A stretch of 7,028 nucleotides of DNA from Thermoplasmata archaeon (GTDB lineage: Archaea > Thermoplasmatota > Thermoplasmata > UBA184): positions 1-7,028 of the forward strand of contig JAKAZU010000044.1 of assembly GCA_021826525.1 (NCBI GenBank), written 5' to 3'. The notes under the pieces are model-generated. The model saw only the letters and a list, made by a program, of their open reading frames with translations, was not told where the DNA came from and did not search any database. Below are positions 1 to 5,870 of the stretch, one piece after another (the stretch's first letter is position 1; each line of letters begins with the position of its first letter). The translations under genes were made by a program, and so were the position numbers.

Positions 1-1032
1 CCGTGCACCCCCGGCAACGCCAAGTGCGTCGACGGGACCCGGTGGATCCCCATCAACCTGGTCGACGTGCCCGGACTCGTACCCGGGGCGCACGAAGGGC
101 GTGGCCTCGGCCACCGCTTCCTGGACGATCTCCGTGCCGCGGACGGGTTCCTGCAGGTGGTCGACCTTTCGGGCTCTACGGACGCCGAGGGGGTGATCGA
201 CAACAGCGGGCATCACAACCCCGCCGAGGAGGTCGAGTGGCTCCAGGAGGAACTGGTCGCCTGGTGCGGGGAGATCCTATCGAGGGAGTTCGAACGGCAG
301 GCGCGCCACATCGAGATGGAGGGCCTCAAGACGGAGGAGTTCCTCGCCCAACGCCTCGCCGGGCTCTCGATCACTCCCGCCGCGATCTCTTCCGCCCTGC
401 GCGCGGTACCGATCGACCGTGAGCACCCGTCCAAGTGGACGGCCGCGGACCGGACCGAGCTCGCGCGCGAGCTGCTCCGTGTCGCGAAGCCTCGAGAGGT
501 CGTGGCGAACAAGTGTGACCGGGCCCTGCCGGCCCAGCGCGATCGGCTCGCGGAAGAGATCCGTCCCGTTCCCGTGATCGCCACCTCGGCCGATCAGGAG
601 CTAACGCTGCGACGCGCCGCTCGAGCGGGCCTCGTCCGGTACCGCCCCGGGGATCCCTCGTTCACCCTCACGGACCCGGACCGCCTCTCCCCGGCGCAGC
701 GCAAGGCGTTGGACGGGATTGCCGAGACGATGAAGCGTTGGGGATCGACCGGGGTCCAATCCGCGCTCGAGTCGATGATCTTCGAGCGGCTCCACCGGAT
801 CGTCGTCTATCCGGTCGAGGACGAGACCCACTGGACGGACTCGCGGGGCCGGGTCCTCCCGGACGCGTTCCTGCTTCCGGCGGGCACCACGGCCCGGGCG
901 ATGGCCTACCGAGTGCACACCGATCTCGGGGAGAACTTCATCCGCGCGATCGATGCGCGGACCCACCGGGCCTTGGCCGCGGAACATCCGGTGGAGCCGA
1001 ACAGCGTCGTACGGATCGTCGCGCGCAAGTAA
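1..1032 (+). CDS. Obg-family GTPase, archaeal Ygr210/YchF-like type (5' end missing)
   Basis: The reading frame is open from the first base and ends at TAA 1030-1032, leaving 343 residues. Family members are near 390-400 residues, so some 50-70 N-terminal residues with the P-loop (G1) and switch I are outside the window. Visible: a CTPGNAKC cysteine segment at the edge, then G3 as DVPGL followed by the glycine-rich PGAHEGRGLG stretch typical of Obg/YchF proteins (64-111), G4 as NKCD (508-519), G5 as TSAD (583-594), and a C-terminal TGS-like beta domain from about 790 to the end (RIVVYPVEDE to NSVVRIVARK). Known of the family: cytosolic, ribosome- or translation-associated P-loop NTPases. The NKxD form of G4 predicts GTP specificity, whereas bacterial YchF and OLA1 have NxxE and prefer ATP. 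An in-frame ATG at 67 is internal to G3 and is not a start. The gene converges on the mevalonate kinase gene with 16 nt between stops. Confidence 0.9.
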   Translation, partial: PCTPGNAKCVDGTRWIPINLVDVPGLVPGAHEGRGLGHRFLDDLRAADGFLQVVDLSGSTDAEGVIDNSGHHNPAEEVEWLQEELVAWCGEILSREFERQARHIEMEGLKTEEFLAQRLAGLSITPAAISSALRAVPIDREHPSKWTAADRTELARELLRVAKPREVVANKCDRALPAQRDRLAEEIRPVPVIATSADQELTLRRAARAGLVRYRPGDPSFTLTDPDRLSPAQRKALDGIAETMKRWGSTGVQSALESMIFERLHRIVVYPVEDETHWTDSRGRVLPDAFLLPAGTTARAMAYRVHTDLGENFIRAIDARTHRALAAEHPVEPNSVVRIVARK

Positions 1033-1048
1033 GCGACGCGGGGCCGCC

Positions 1049-2044
1049 TCACCCGGAGGTGGACGTGGGATCCGTCGGCTCGATCAGTTCAGCCCCCCGG
1101 GACGCCGGACGAACCACGAAGGCGAGGCCACCCGCCCGCGCGAGTCGGCGGAGGAGTTCCACCTCGCGTCCCGCCTTCGGAAGGATCACGACCGACCCGC
1201 CCGCGCCGGCTCCCGTCAGCTTCGAGCCGTCCGCAAGGGGAGCCGCCGCCTCGAGCAGGGCCTCGATCCGAGGATGCGAGACCCCGACCTGTCGTAGCAG
1301 TCCCTGATTCTGGGTCATGAGCGAGGCGACCCCCGCCCGGTCCTCCGCTCCGAGCGCGTGGATCCCTTCCGTCGCCACACGCACGAACTCCGCGAGGAGT
1401 TCCGGGCCCCCGGGCTCGTCGAGCCGTCGATTCACCGCCCGTACGGCCTCGGCGGTCGAGCGCGGCACGCCGGTGTAGGCGACGACCCACGTCCAGCCCG
1501 GGTCCGGCGCACGGCGGGCCGTCCACTCCGTATCCTCCTGGGTCAGGCTCCACAGGGTCGCGCCCGTTCCTCCGTTCATGGTCACGTAGCCGCCCGCAAC
1601 GCAGGCGGAGGTGTCTCCGGGGCTTCCGACCCCTTGGGCCGCTCGCTCCACAGCGAAGCTGCGCCGGGCGAGCTCGGTTCGGGAGAGCCCTCCCGAAGCC
1701 GCTCCGAGAGCCGCGACGGTCGCCGCCACGAACGCGGCCGACGAACCGAGGCCCGCGGCCCGCGGGATCCGGGAGACCGCTCGCACCCCGATGGGACGCG
1801 AGTCCTTCCAGCAGTGCTCCACGGCGGCACGGAAGTACGGATTGTGGTCCATCCCCAGGGGGTCCGCATTCAAGGTGAACGTCGGGGCCTCCCGCACGAG
1901 TATCTGCGTGGAGAGGTCGATCGCCAGCAAGAGCTCCGGAGCACCTCGCACGACCGCGTGCTCTCCGAACAGGATGCACTTTCCCGGGGCGCGCGCCGAG
2001 AGCGGGAGGGCCCGGGCGGGAATATCGAAGGCACCGGTCGTCAT
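1049..2044 (-). CDS. mvk: Mevalonate kinase (GHMP kinase family)
   Basis: 331 residues; predicted to phosphorylate (R)-mevalonate with ATP to 5-phosphomevalonate in the cytosol, an early step of archaeal isoprenoid lipid synthesis. All three GHMP motifs are visible: N-terminal APGKCILFGEHAVV (residues 19-32), the ATP-binding loop PRAAGLGSSAA (94-104) and C-terminal KLTGAGAGG (275-283). The segment GSPGDTSAC carries Asp144, the likely catalytic base, with Lys22 and Glu28 as further active-site candidates. The GSPGDT wording resembles my memory of haloarchaeal-type mevalonate kinases more than the bacterial SGIDN form. The ATG at 2044 overlaps the TGA of the upstream methyltransferase gene as ATGA, which fixes the start and suggests translational coupling; a much longer open frame upstream of it is only antisense to or overlapping trm56. 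Last gene of the seven-gene minus-strand run. Other GHMP kinases are a less likely alternative. Confidence 0.88.
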   Translation of the reverse strand: MTTGAFDIPARALPLSARAPGKCILFGEHAVVRGAPELLLAIDLSTQILVREAPTFTLNADPLGMDHNPYFRAAVEHCWKDSRPIGVRAVSRIPRAAGLGSSAAFVAATVAALGAASGGLSRTELARRSFAVERAAQGVGSPGDTSACVAGGYVTMNGGTGATLWSLTQEDTEWTARRAPDPGWTWVVAYTGVPRSTAEAVRAVNRRLDEPGGPELLAEFVRVATEGIHALGAEDRAGVASLMTQNQGLLRQVGVSHPRIEALLEAAAPLADGSKLTGAGAGGSVVILPKAGREVELLRRLARAGGLAFVVRPASRGAELIEPTDPTSTSG

Positions 2045-2616
2045 GCTCGGGCCTTCTTTGCAGGGAGTACCTTCTTGCCGCGGGCGCTCGGCACGATGCG
2101 GTGCTTCGCTCCGCGAAAGCTCCGGGGAGGGGGAGCTCCGAGCAGGCGATCCAGCGCGATCGCGAGCGCCGCGACCTCGCTGTGGGGCTGGTGCCCGATC
2201 GCTACGTTGTACGATGCTAGTCGGTAGAGTTGAGGGGGAACCTTGGCGCCACCCACCACGATCAGAACTCGACCATGGCGCCGGATCCGAGGGCCGGCTC
2301 GATCGATCGGTATCCCGTACATCGTGAGGTGAACGACCGCGCCGTCCCACGCGCGGACGAACTCCCGCCAATGCTCGACGCCGTCGATGGTGAACGCGCC
2401 TCCCCATCGTTCGGCCACCCCCGCGAGCCGAGCCGCGAGCTCCGGGTCCGGGGGATGGAGGTACATCCGAGAAGCTCCAAACGCGCGCGCGGTCAGCGCG
2501 ACATGGGTCGTGAGGCGGGGATCGCGGCCGGCCCGATGGCCGACGCGCAGGACCGAAACGTCCGGGCGGGGCCTACGCCTCGGGCGTCGGCTGGAACCGC
2601 TCGATGCGGTGGCCAC
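2041..2616 (-). CDS. trm56: tRNA (cytidine(56)-2'-O)-methyltransferase aTrm56
   Basis: 191 residues. This archaeal SPOUT-class enzyme uses S-adenosylmethionine to methylate the ribose of C56 in the tRNA T-loop. The N-terminal family block LRVGHRAGRDPRLTTHVAL is at residues 23-41, followed by ARAFGA. The trefoil-knot SAM site is residues 116-158: RVLIVVGGAKVP, then SYNVAIGHQPHSEVAALA. The C-terminal tail is lysine-rich (GKKVLPAKKARA). The start is chosen as GTG 2616: no ATG, GTG or TTG occurs between it and the conserved block, and GGAG at 2624-2621 lies 4 nt before it. This makes the gene overlap the 3' end of the winged-helix gene by 44 nt and gives an Arg/Pro-rich leader of about 19 residues before the first conserved strand. 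Its TGA overlaps the mvk start. Confidence 0.92.
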   Translation of the reverse strand: MATASSGSSRRPRRRPRPDVSVLRVGHRAGRDPRLTTHVALTARAFGASRMYLHPPDPELAARLAGVAERWGGAFTIDGVEHWREFVRAWDGAVVHLTMYGIPIDRAGPRIRRHGRVLIVVGGAKVPPQLYRLASYNVAIGHQPHSEVAALAIALDRLLGAPPPRSFRGAKHRIVPSARGKKVLPAKKARA

Positions 2617-3097
2617 GGTACTCCAACTTGACGGAGCGCTTCACGATCGCCTTGAGGCGGATCGGGCTCATGCTCAGCTCCTCCGCGATGTCCGAGAAGA
2701 AGCGGCCCTGCTCGCCGACGGCCTGGTAGAGGCGATCCTCGACCTTCGCGTACTCCTTCGGGCTCATGGACGCGATCGAGAGGATCTCGCTGATCTCGGC
2801 GAGGGGGGTCGTGGTGTTGATGTTCACGGTCGAGTAGTAGAAGTGGTAGCTCTTGTCCGGCTGGCGTCGGCCCTCGCGGGCCACCCAGCGCGTGTCGATC
2901 AGTTTCAGCTTCTCGAAGAACATGAGCGCCTGGGAGCCTTCCTTGCCGAACTCGGTCGCGATGTCCTCGGCCGTCAGCCAGCTCTCGCCGAGCCGCTGGA
3001 CGAGCTTGAGCTTCAGCGGCGAGTCCACCGCGCGCAGGATCGGTACGAGATCGGAAATGTCGTTCACGACCTTGATGCGGTGCATCGCTCCGGACAT
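2573..3097 (-). CDS. Winged-helix (ArsR-like) protein with a second C-terminal HTH; function unknown
   Basis: 174 residues. The N-terminal part (about 17-92) reads as a winged helix: a helical segment SDLVPILRAVDSPLKLKLVQRL, the HTH around LTAEDIATEFGKEGSQALMFFEKLKLI, then a wing with WVAREG and KSYHFYYSTV. A helical middle (about 97-128) leads to a second HTH-like segment (about 133-165, FFSDIAEELSMSPIRLKAIV) ending in a basic strand, YRGHRIERF. No signal peptide, membrane segment or metal-binding cluster is visible. I take it to be an archaeal ArsR-like DNA-binding protein; the target is unknown. The ATG at 3097 has a purine-rich stretch (AGGAAGG) just upstream that overlaps the nop10 stop; a second ATG four codons later is possible. 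It sits 9 nt after nop10 and overlaps trm56 by 44 nt, so it is co-transcribed with translation genes. Family assignment is from fold pattern, not from a specific match. Confidence 0.8.
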   Translation of the reverse strand: MSGAMHRIKVVNDISDLVPILRAVDSPLKLKLVQRLGESWLTAEDIATEFGKEGSQALMFFEKLKLIDTRWVAREGRRQPDKSYHFYYSTVNINTTTPLAEISEILSIASMSPKEYAKVEDRLYQAVGEQGRFFSDIAEELSMSPIRLKAIVKRSVKLEYRGHRIERFQPTPEA

Positions 3098-3106
3098 GGT
3101 GCCTTC

Positions 3107-3289
3107 CTACCCGCGGTGCGCGTCCTTCTCGGCGGACACGGTCAGCATACGGCGATATTTCCCCCAGCGGTCCCCCGGGCTGAACCGAGCCGGGTGCGGG
3201 GTGCGCGTGGGCGCGTGGCACGAAGGGCAGGTCTCGTGAAAGGTGTAGCGCTGGCAGGCCCGGCAGACCAGCAGGAGCGATTCGGTCAT
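3107..3289 (-). CDS. nop10: H/ACA ribonucleoprotein protein Nop10
   Basis: 60 residues, the usual archaeal Nop10 size. Nop10 binds Cbf5 and stabilises the H/ACA guide-RNA machine that pseudouridylates rRNA. The N-terminal zinc ribbon is visible as CRAC (Cys9, Cys12) and CPSC (Cys21, Cys24), separated by QRYTFHET. It is followed by the family's linker and helix, PARFSPGDRWGKYRR, near residues 34-48. The ATG at 3289 overlaps the TGA of the aIF2 alpha gene as ATGA, which sets the start and suggests coupled translation. A longer open frame continues upstream, but that part is only an out-of-frame overlap with aIF2 alpha. This gene order (aIF2 alpha then nop10) is a well-known archaeal pairing. 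Confidence 0.95.
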   Translation of the reverse strand: MTESLLLVCRACQRYTFHETCPSCHAPTRTPHPARFSPGDRWGKYRRMLTVSAEKDAHRG

Positions 3290-4062
3290 GCGCGGGTGAA
3301 CGTCCCCTGGCCTCCGGCCTTCGTGATCGATGCGATCGCGGCCTCGGTCGCTCGCTTCATCGTCTCCTCGGCCTGCTTGTACTGCCCGGCCGAGACTCGG
3401 ATTCGGTAGCGCGGGGCGCCCACGTACTGGATCGTGATGGACTCCGGGTCGGTCTTCTCCGCGAGCATGAGCGCGGCCCTCACGTGCTCGACTCCGTCCG
3501 CAGAAAGGTCCCGAACCTCGAGGGTTCCCGAGATCTCCACGTGCGGCGGCAGAATGTTGTCGCGCGCGACCTTGAGGAACGCGGCGACCCAGGGGGCTTT
3601 CTCGCTGTCCTTCTGGAATTGCTTCGGATCGGCCGAGGCGAGCTCGAAGGCCGCGTAGAGCGAACCGTACCGCTCCACGAGCGAGCTCGCGAAGAGCGCA
3701 TGCGTCGCCTCGGGCTCGATCTTGAGCCCCTCGGCGACCTGATCGATCAGGCGCATCGCGCGCTGCTCGTTCTTCCACTGCTGGACCTTCTCGCGGCGCT
3801 GGTGGTCGTTGATCCGCTTGAGCGAGAGATCGACCTGGCCCTTCGCCGCATCGACCCGGAGGACCCGCGCGACGATCTTCTGGCCCTCGCGGATGTGATC
3901 CCGGATGTACTTGACCCAGCCCGGCGCGACCTCGGAGAGATGGATGAACGCCTCCCGGTTGGCGAACTCGTCCAGCGCAACGACGGCTCCGAAGTTCCGG
4001 ATCTCCTTGACGGTCGCGATGACGATGTCCCCTTCTTCGGGGAACTCGGGGCGCAGCGGCAT
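3286..4062 (-). CDS. eif2a: Translation initiation factor aIF2 subunit alpha
   Basis: 258 residues, close to the usual archaeal length of about 260-270. aIF2 alpha is one of three subunits of aIF2, which carries initiator Met-tRNA to the small ribosomal subunit; alpha contacts gamma and the tRNA. Domains in order: an S1/OB fold at about 11-85 (EGDIVIATVKEIRNFGAVVAL, then AFIHLSEVAPGWVKYIRD and GQVDLSLKRIN), a helical domain at about 86-170 (rich in Lys/Arg/Glu, EKVQQWKNEQ), and a C-terminal alpha-beta domain at about 174-250 (VEISGTLEVRDL, ITIQYVGAPRYRIRV). The HLSEV loop is the archaeal counterpart of the eukaryotic region around the regulatory Ser51. The ATG at 4062 begins MPLRPEFPEEGD, typical for the family, and lies 11 nt after the S27e stop. 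An in-frame upstream extension to 4221 runs through S27e and is rejected. Confidence 0.96.
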   Translation of the reverse strand: MPLRPEFPEEGDIVIATVKEIRNFGAVVALDEFANREAFIHLSEVAPGWVKYIRDHIREGQKIVARVLRVDAAKGQVDLSLKRINDHQRREKVQQWKNEQRAMRLIDQVAEGLKIEPEATHALFASSLVERYGSLYAAFELASADPKQFQKDSEKAPWVAAFLKVARDNILPPHVEISGTLEVRDLSADGVEHVRAALMLAEKTDPESITIQYVGAPRYRIRVSAGQYKQAEETMKRATEAAIASITKAGGQGTFTRA

Positions 4063-4073
4063 CGGCCGCAGAC

Positions 4074-4262
4074 CTACGCCTGGCCCGCGGGTCGAACGAG
4101 TTCGCCCCGCAGCTGGGCCCGGCCACCGGTCGGCGTAGCGAGCAAGGCCCCACAGACCAGACAGTTGATGGTCGTCGCGGGGCGGCTGAAGATCGTTTGC
4201 TCCCCGGTGCAGTCCGGGCACTTCACGACCCAGAACGGGGCCGGCGGGTGATCGATCGGCAT
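4074..4262 (-). CDS. rps27e: 30S ribosomal protein S27e
   Basis: 62 residues, the normal size. S27e is a zinc-binding small-subunit protein shared by archaea and eukaryotes. The four ligands are seen as CPDC (Cys15, Cys18) and CLVC (Cys34, Cys37), with the family wording FWVVKCPDC, QTIFSRPATTINCLVC and a following GGRAQLRGELV. The ATG at 4262 lies 2 nt after the L44e stop. It is placed, as in many archaea, between L44e and aIF2 alpha. No strong Shine-Dalgarno is close to the start; GGAG is 11 nt upstream, so coupling to L44e translation is likely. Confidence 0.95.
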   Translation of the reverse strand: MPIDHPPAPFWVVKCPDCTGEQTIFSRPATTINCLVCGALLATPTGGRAQLRGELVRPAGQA

Positions 4263-4264
4263 GT

Positions 4265-4549
4265 CTAGGAATGCTCCACGAGTTCTAGGCTGCTCGCACG
4301 CCAGCTGGGGGGCTGAACGATGTACTTGCACTTCTTGCATCGATACTTCAGGTTCACCCGGCGGACGGCCTTGGCGCGACCTTCGGGCTTCGGACGTGGG
4401 AAGCCTCCGTATCCGCTCGTCGCGCGCCGGAATCGGCGCTGACCCCACTTCATTTCGGAGGCGGGGCGCTTCCTTCCCTTCTCGACCTCGTGGTCCGTGT
4501 GCACCTTGCACCGCGGACAGTACGTCGAGACGACTTTTGGGTAGTGCAT
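4265..4549 (-). CDS. rpl44e: 50S ribosomal protein L44e
   Basis: 94 residues, matching the archaeal family (about 92-95). L44e is a zinc-ribbon large-subunit protein near the E site. Ligands are CPRC (Cys11, Cys14) and CKKC (Cys71, Cys74). The N-terminus MHYPKVVSTYCPRCKVHTDHEVEK and the C-terminal NLKYRCKKCKYIVQ are the family's recognisable blocks, although I give them here only as key stretches (residues 1-14 and 66-79). The ATG at 4549 is chosen over the one at 4576 because the latter lies inside the TATA box and would add nine residues that the family lacks. It is the first gene of the seven-gene minus-strand run, so its promoter probably drives the whole set. Confidence 0.95.
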   Translation of the reverse strand: MHYPKVVSTYCPRCKVHTDHEVEKGRKRPASEMKWGQRRFRRATSGYGGFPRPKPEGRAKAVRRVNLKYRCKKCKYIVQPPSWRASSLELVEHS

Positions 4550-4573
4550 ACAGGGCGGCGGCGAGGCTTGGTG

Positions 4574-4582
4574 CATATATAG
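4574..4582 (-). promoter_or_regulatory. TATA box for the L44e-led operon
   Basis: On the minus strand the sequence reads CTATATATG (4582 to 4574). The first T of the box (4581) lies 32 nt before the A of the L44e ATG (4549), and its centre is about 28 nt away. With the usual archaeal TATA spacing, transcription would begin within a couple of bases of the ATG, giving a leaderless or nearly leaderless mRNA. The bases between box and ATG are GC-rich and pyrimidine-rich near the start, with no Shine-Dalgarno, which fits. Confidence 0.75.
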
Positions 4583-4616
4583 GCGTACCTGCGCGTCCAG
4601 GCGAAGGCTCGCGGCT

Positions 4617-4636
4617 CTCGGGGCGGAATCCCCGAG
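4617..4636. repeat. Short inverted repeat upstream of the L44e promoter
   Basis: Arms CTCGGGG (4617-4623) and CCCCGAG (4630-4636) are perfect 7-bp complements around a CGGAAT loop. It lies about 35 nt upstream of the L44e TATA box. It could be an operator dyad or a chance GC-rich hairpin; no U-tract follows, so it is not called a terminator. Confidence 0.4.
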
Positions 4637-4872
4637 CCCGGGCGACTCTTCCGACAGCCTTCATCCCCCACCCGGCGCTCTCTTCCGCCTTGGAGCTCCT
4701 CGAAGGAGTCCACTGGGTCCGGCTCGGCGCGGGAAAATCGGTCCACGAACGGACGACCCGGCTCAGTGAGGTGAAGAAGGCGACCTTCGCTCTGTCGGGG
4801 GGACCCGCCACCTACCTTGTATCCAAATCAGTCCGGGCGTGGGGATAACCGCAACTCGGCCTCCCGGCACGG

Positions 4873-4886
4873 GTCGGGGTCCCGAC
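4873..4886. repeat. Short dyad GTCGGG-GT-CCCGAC
   Basis: Two perfect 6-bp arms separated by only 2 nt, about 160 nt upstream of the etfB TATA element. The tiny spacer suits a protein-binding dyad rather than an RNA hairpin. In DNA this GC-rich such matches arise by chance, so this is weak. Confidence 0.25.
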
Positions 4887-5046
4887 GGCGGTGAGGGAGG
4901 CGCCGGCGACAATCGGACCCGGTTCCGGAGGATCCCGCAACGCGGGGAGAGGTGCGCGTCCGGCCGTGGGGAGCCTCGTCACGGTCACGCATCAGAGGAT
5001 GGGATGCGGTCGGTCTCGGGCGCGCGGTCGACGCCGGGGTCGTACG

Positions 5047-5054
5047 AGATAAAC
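5047..5054 (+). promoter_or_regulatory. Probable TATA element for etfBA
   Basis: AGATAAAC is an AT-rich island in GC-rich surroundings, centred about 26 nt before the ATG at 5076. That spacing predicts initiation at or next to the ATG, hence a leaderless etfB message. There is no Shine-Dalgarno between the element and the ATG. A second AT-rich run, CGATAAG near 5058-5064, is too close to the start to serve the same role. Confidence 0.55.
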
Positions 5055-5075
5055 CGACGATAAGTGTCAATTCGC

Positions 5076-5870
5076 ATGGCAGCGCCACAGTTGCGCATAT
5101 TGGTCGCAGTAAAGCATGGGGTCGACGTGGGACTCGCGCGCGCCGATCGCACCACCGGAGTGGTCGCTCTCGATACGGCTCCCCGAAAGACCAGCGACTT
5201 CGACCGAAACGCGGTGGAGGAGGCGGTCCGGATACGGGAGCGTCTCGGCGGAAGGGTCACCGCCATCTCGGTCGGATCCGCGTCCGCTCGGGAAGCCCTG
5301 CGCGACGCGGTCGCTATCGGCGCGGATGACGCGATCCTGGTGACGGATCCTGCGGTGCCCGTCTTCGACACTCGGGCGGTGGGTCGGGTCCTCGCGGCCG
5401 TGAGCCGCACCCTGGGAGGCTTCGACCTCTTCCTCCTGGGCGAGGGAAGCTCGGACCACTTCGCCGGCCTGGTGGGGCCCCGGGTGGCCGGAGAGCTGGG
5501 CGTCGCCGATGTGGCATACGTGCGCAAGCTCACGGTGGATGCCACGGGGGTCGTCGCCGAAAAAGACCTAGAACGCGAGCTCGAGGTCGTCCGCGCGTCG
5601 TTTCCGGTGATCGTCACGGTGGGTCAGGAGATCAACACGCCTCGGCTCCCCACATTTATGGCGACGCTCAAAGCGTCGAAGAAGGAGATCCGTCAGCTTT
5701 CCGTCGCCGAGATCGGGCTCGATGCGGCGCATTTGAGCCCGACGGTACGCATCGACCGCGCCGCGGTGCCCGCGACGGCGCGCAAGCAGGTCACGATCAC
5801 CGGGAACACTCCGGACGAGGTCGCCCGGGCGCTGGTCGACGCCCTGCGCACCGAAGGAGCGCTCCCGTGA
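5076..5870 (+). CDS. etfB: Electron transfer flavoprotein subunit beta
   Basis: 264 residues, normal for EtfB. With EtfA it forms a soluble FAD/AMP (or, in bifurcating forms, two-FAD) heterodimer that accepts electrons from acyl-CoA or other flavin dehydrogenases and passes them on. Family features: the N-terminal strand LRILVAVKHGVDV, the block EALRDAVAIGADDAILVTD, the nucleotide-site segment LLGEGSSDHFAGLVGPRVAG, and the C-terminal signature region ending FPVIVTVGQEINTPRLPTF then MATLKASKKEI, which is the usual arm wrapping EtfA. One acidic/Gly position of the classic signature appears to be Arg (LERELEVV). The ATG at 5076 is preferred over GTG 5064 because it sits the right distance from the TATA element and begins just before the first conserved strand. 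The stop overlaps the etfA start as GTGA. Confidence 0.93.
   Translation: MAAPQLRILVAVKHGVDVGLARADRTTGVVALDTAPRKTSDFDRNAVEEAVRIRERLGGRVTAISVGSASAREALRDAVAIGADDAILVTDPAVPVFDTRAVGRVLAAVSRTLGGFDLFLLGEGSSDHFAGLVGPRVAGELGVADVAYVRKLTVDATGVVAEKDLERELEVVRASFPVIVTVGQEINTPRLPTFMATLKASKKEIRQLSVAEIGLDAAHLSPTVRIDRAAVPATARKQVTITGNTPDEVARALVDALRTEGALP
5853..5859 (+). promoter_or_regulatory. Shine-Dalgarno for etfA
   Basis: GAAGGAG lies inside the end of etfB, 7 nt before the GTG at 5867. It is the best ribosome binding site in the window and supports the GTG start overlapping the etfB stop. Internal genes here can use SD-led starts, while the two promoter-proximal genes look leaderless. Confidence 0.7.

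Larger units (their letters stand above)
4583..5046. other. Divergent intergenic region, no convincing gene
   Basis: About 460 nt between the TATA boxes of the L44e operon and etfB. Open frames on both strands here give low-complexity Arg/Pro/Ser/Gly-rich products without family resemblance. I see no tRNA-like arms, no C/D boxes in order, and no SRP or RNase P RNA core. It does hold two short dyads (annotated separately) and one weak plus-strand open stretch, TTG 4690 to TAA 4848 (52 residues, ending KSVRAWG), without a Shine-Dalgarno or promoter. The region is long compared with the 2-16 nt spacers elsewhere, so regulatory sites or a small RNA may be present. Confidence 0.6.

Noticed and set aside
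1033..1048. Possible terminator between the two convergent genes
   Set aside because: The 16-nt spacer is GC-rich with no U-tract on either strand; termination may occur inside the facing gene, but nothing can be pointed to.
2044..2407. N-terminal extension of the mevalonate kinase frame
   Set aside because: It lies entirely within trm56 in another frame and adds Arg/Ser-rich sequence; the ATGA overlap and the GHMP N-terminus favour ATG 2044.
3290..4153. Upstream extension of the nop10 frame
   Set aside because: It is out-of-frame sequence inside aIF2 alpha and S27e; Nop10 is 60 residues and begins at 3289.
4550..4576. Alternative L44e start at ATG 4576
   Set aside because: This ATG is part of the TATA box and would add nine residues absent from the family.
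4261..4848. A 195-codon plus-strand open frame antisense to L44e and running into the intergenic region
   Set aside because: Its first half is antisense to a certain ribosomal protein gene and its product is low-complexity; only the last 52 codons lie in free sequence and these are mentioned as a weak candidate.
5064..5075. Alternative etfB start at GTG 5064
   Set aside because: It is only about 13 nt from the TATA element, has no Shine-Dalgarno, and adds four residues before the family's usual N-terminus.
4828..5088. Minus-strand open frame of 86 codons in the intergenic region
   Set aside because: Arg/Pro/Thr-rich product without domain character; it overlaps the etfB promoter and start.
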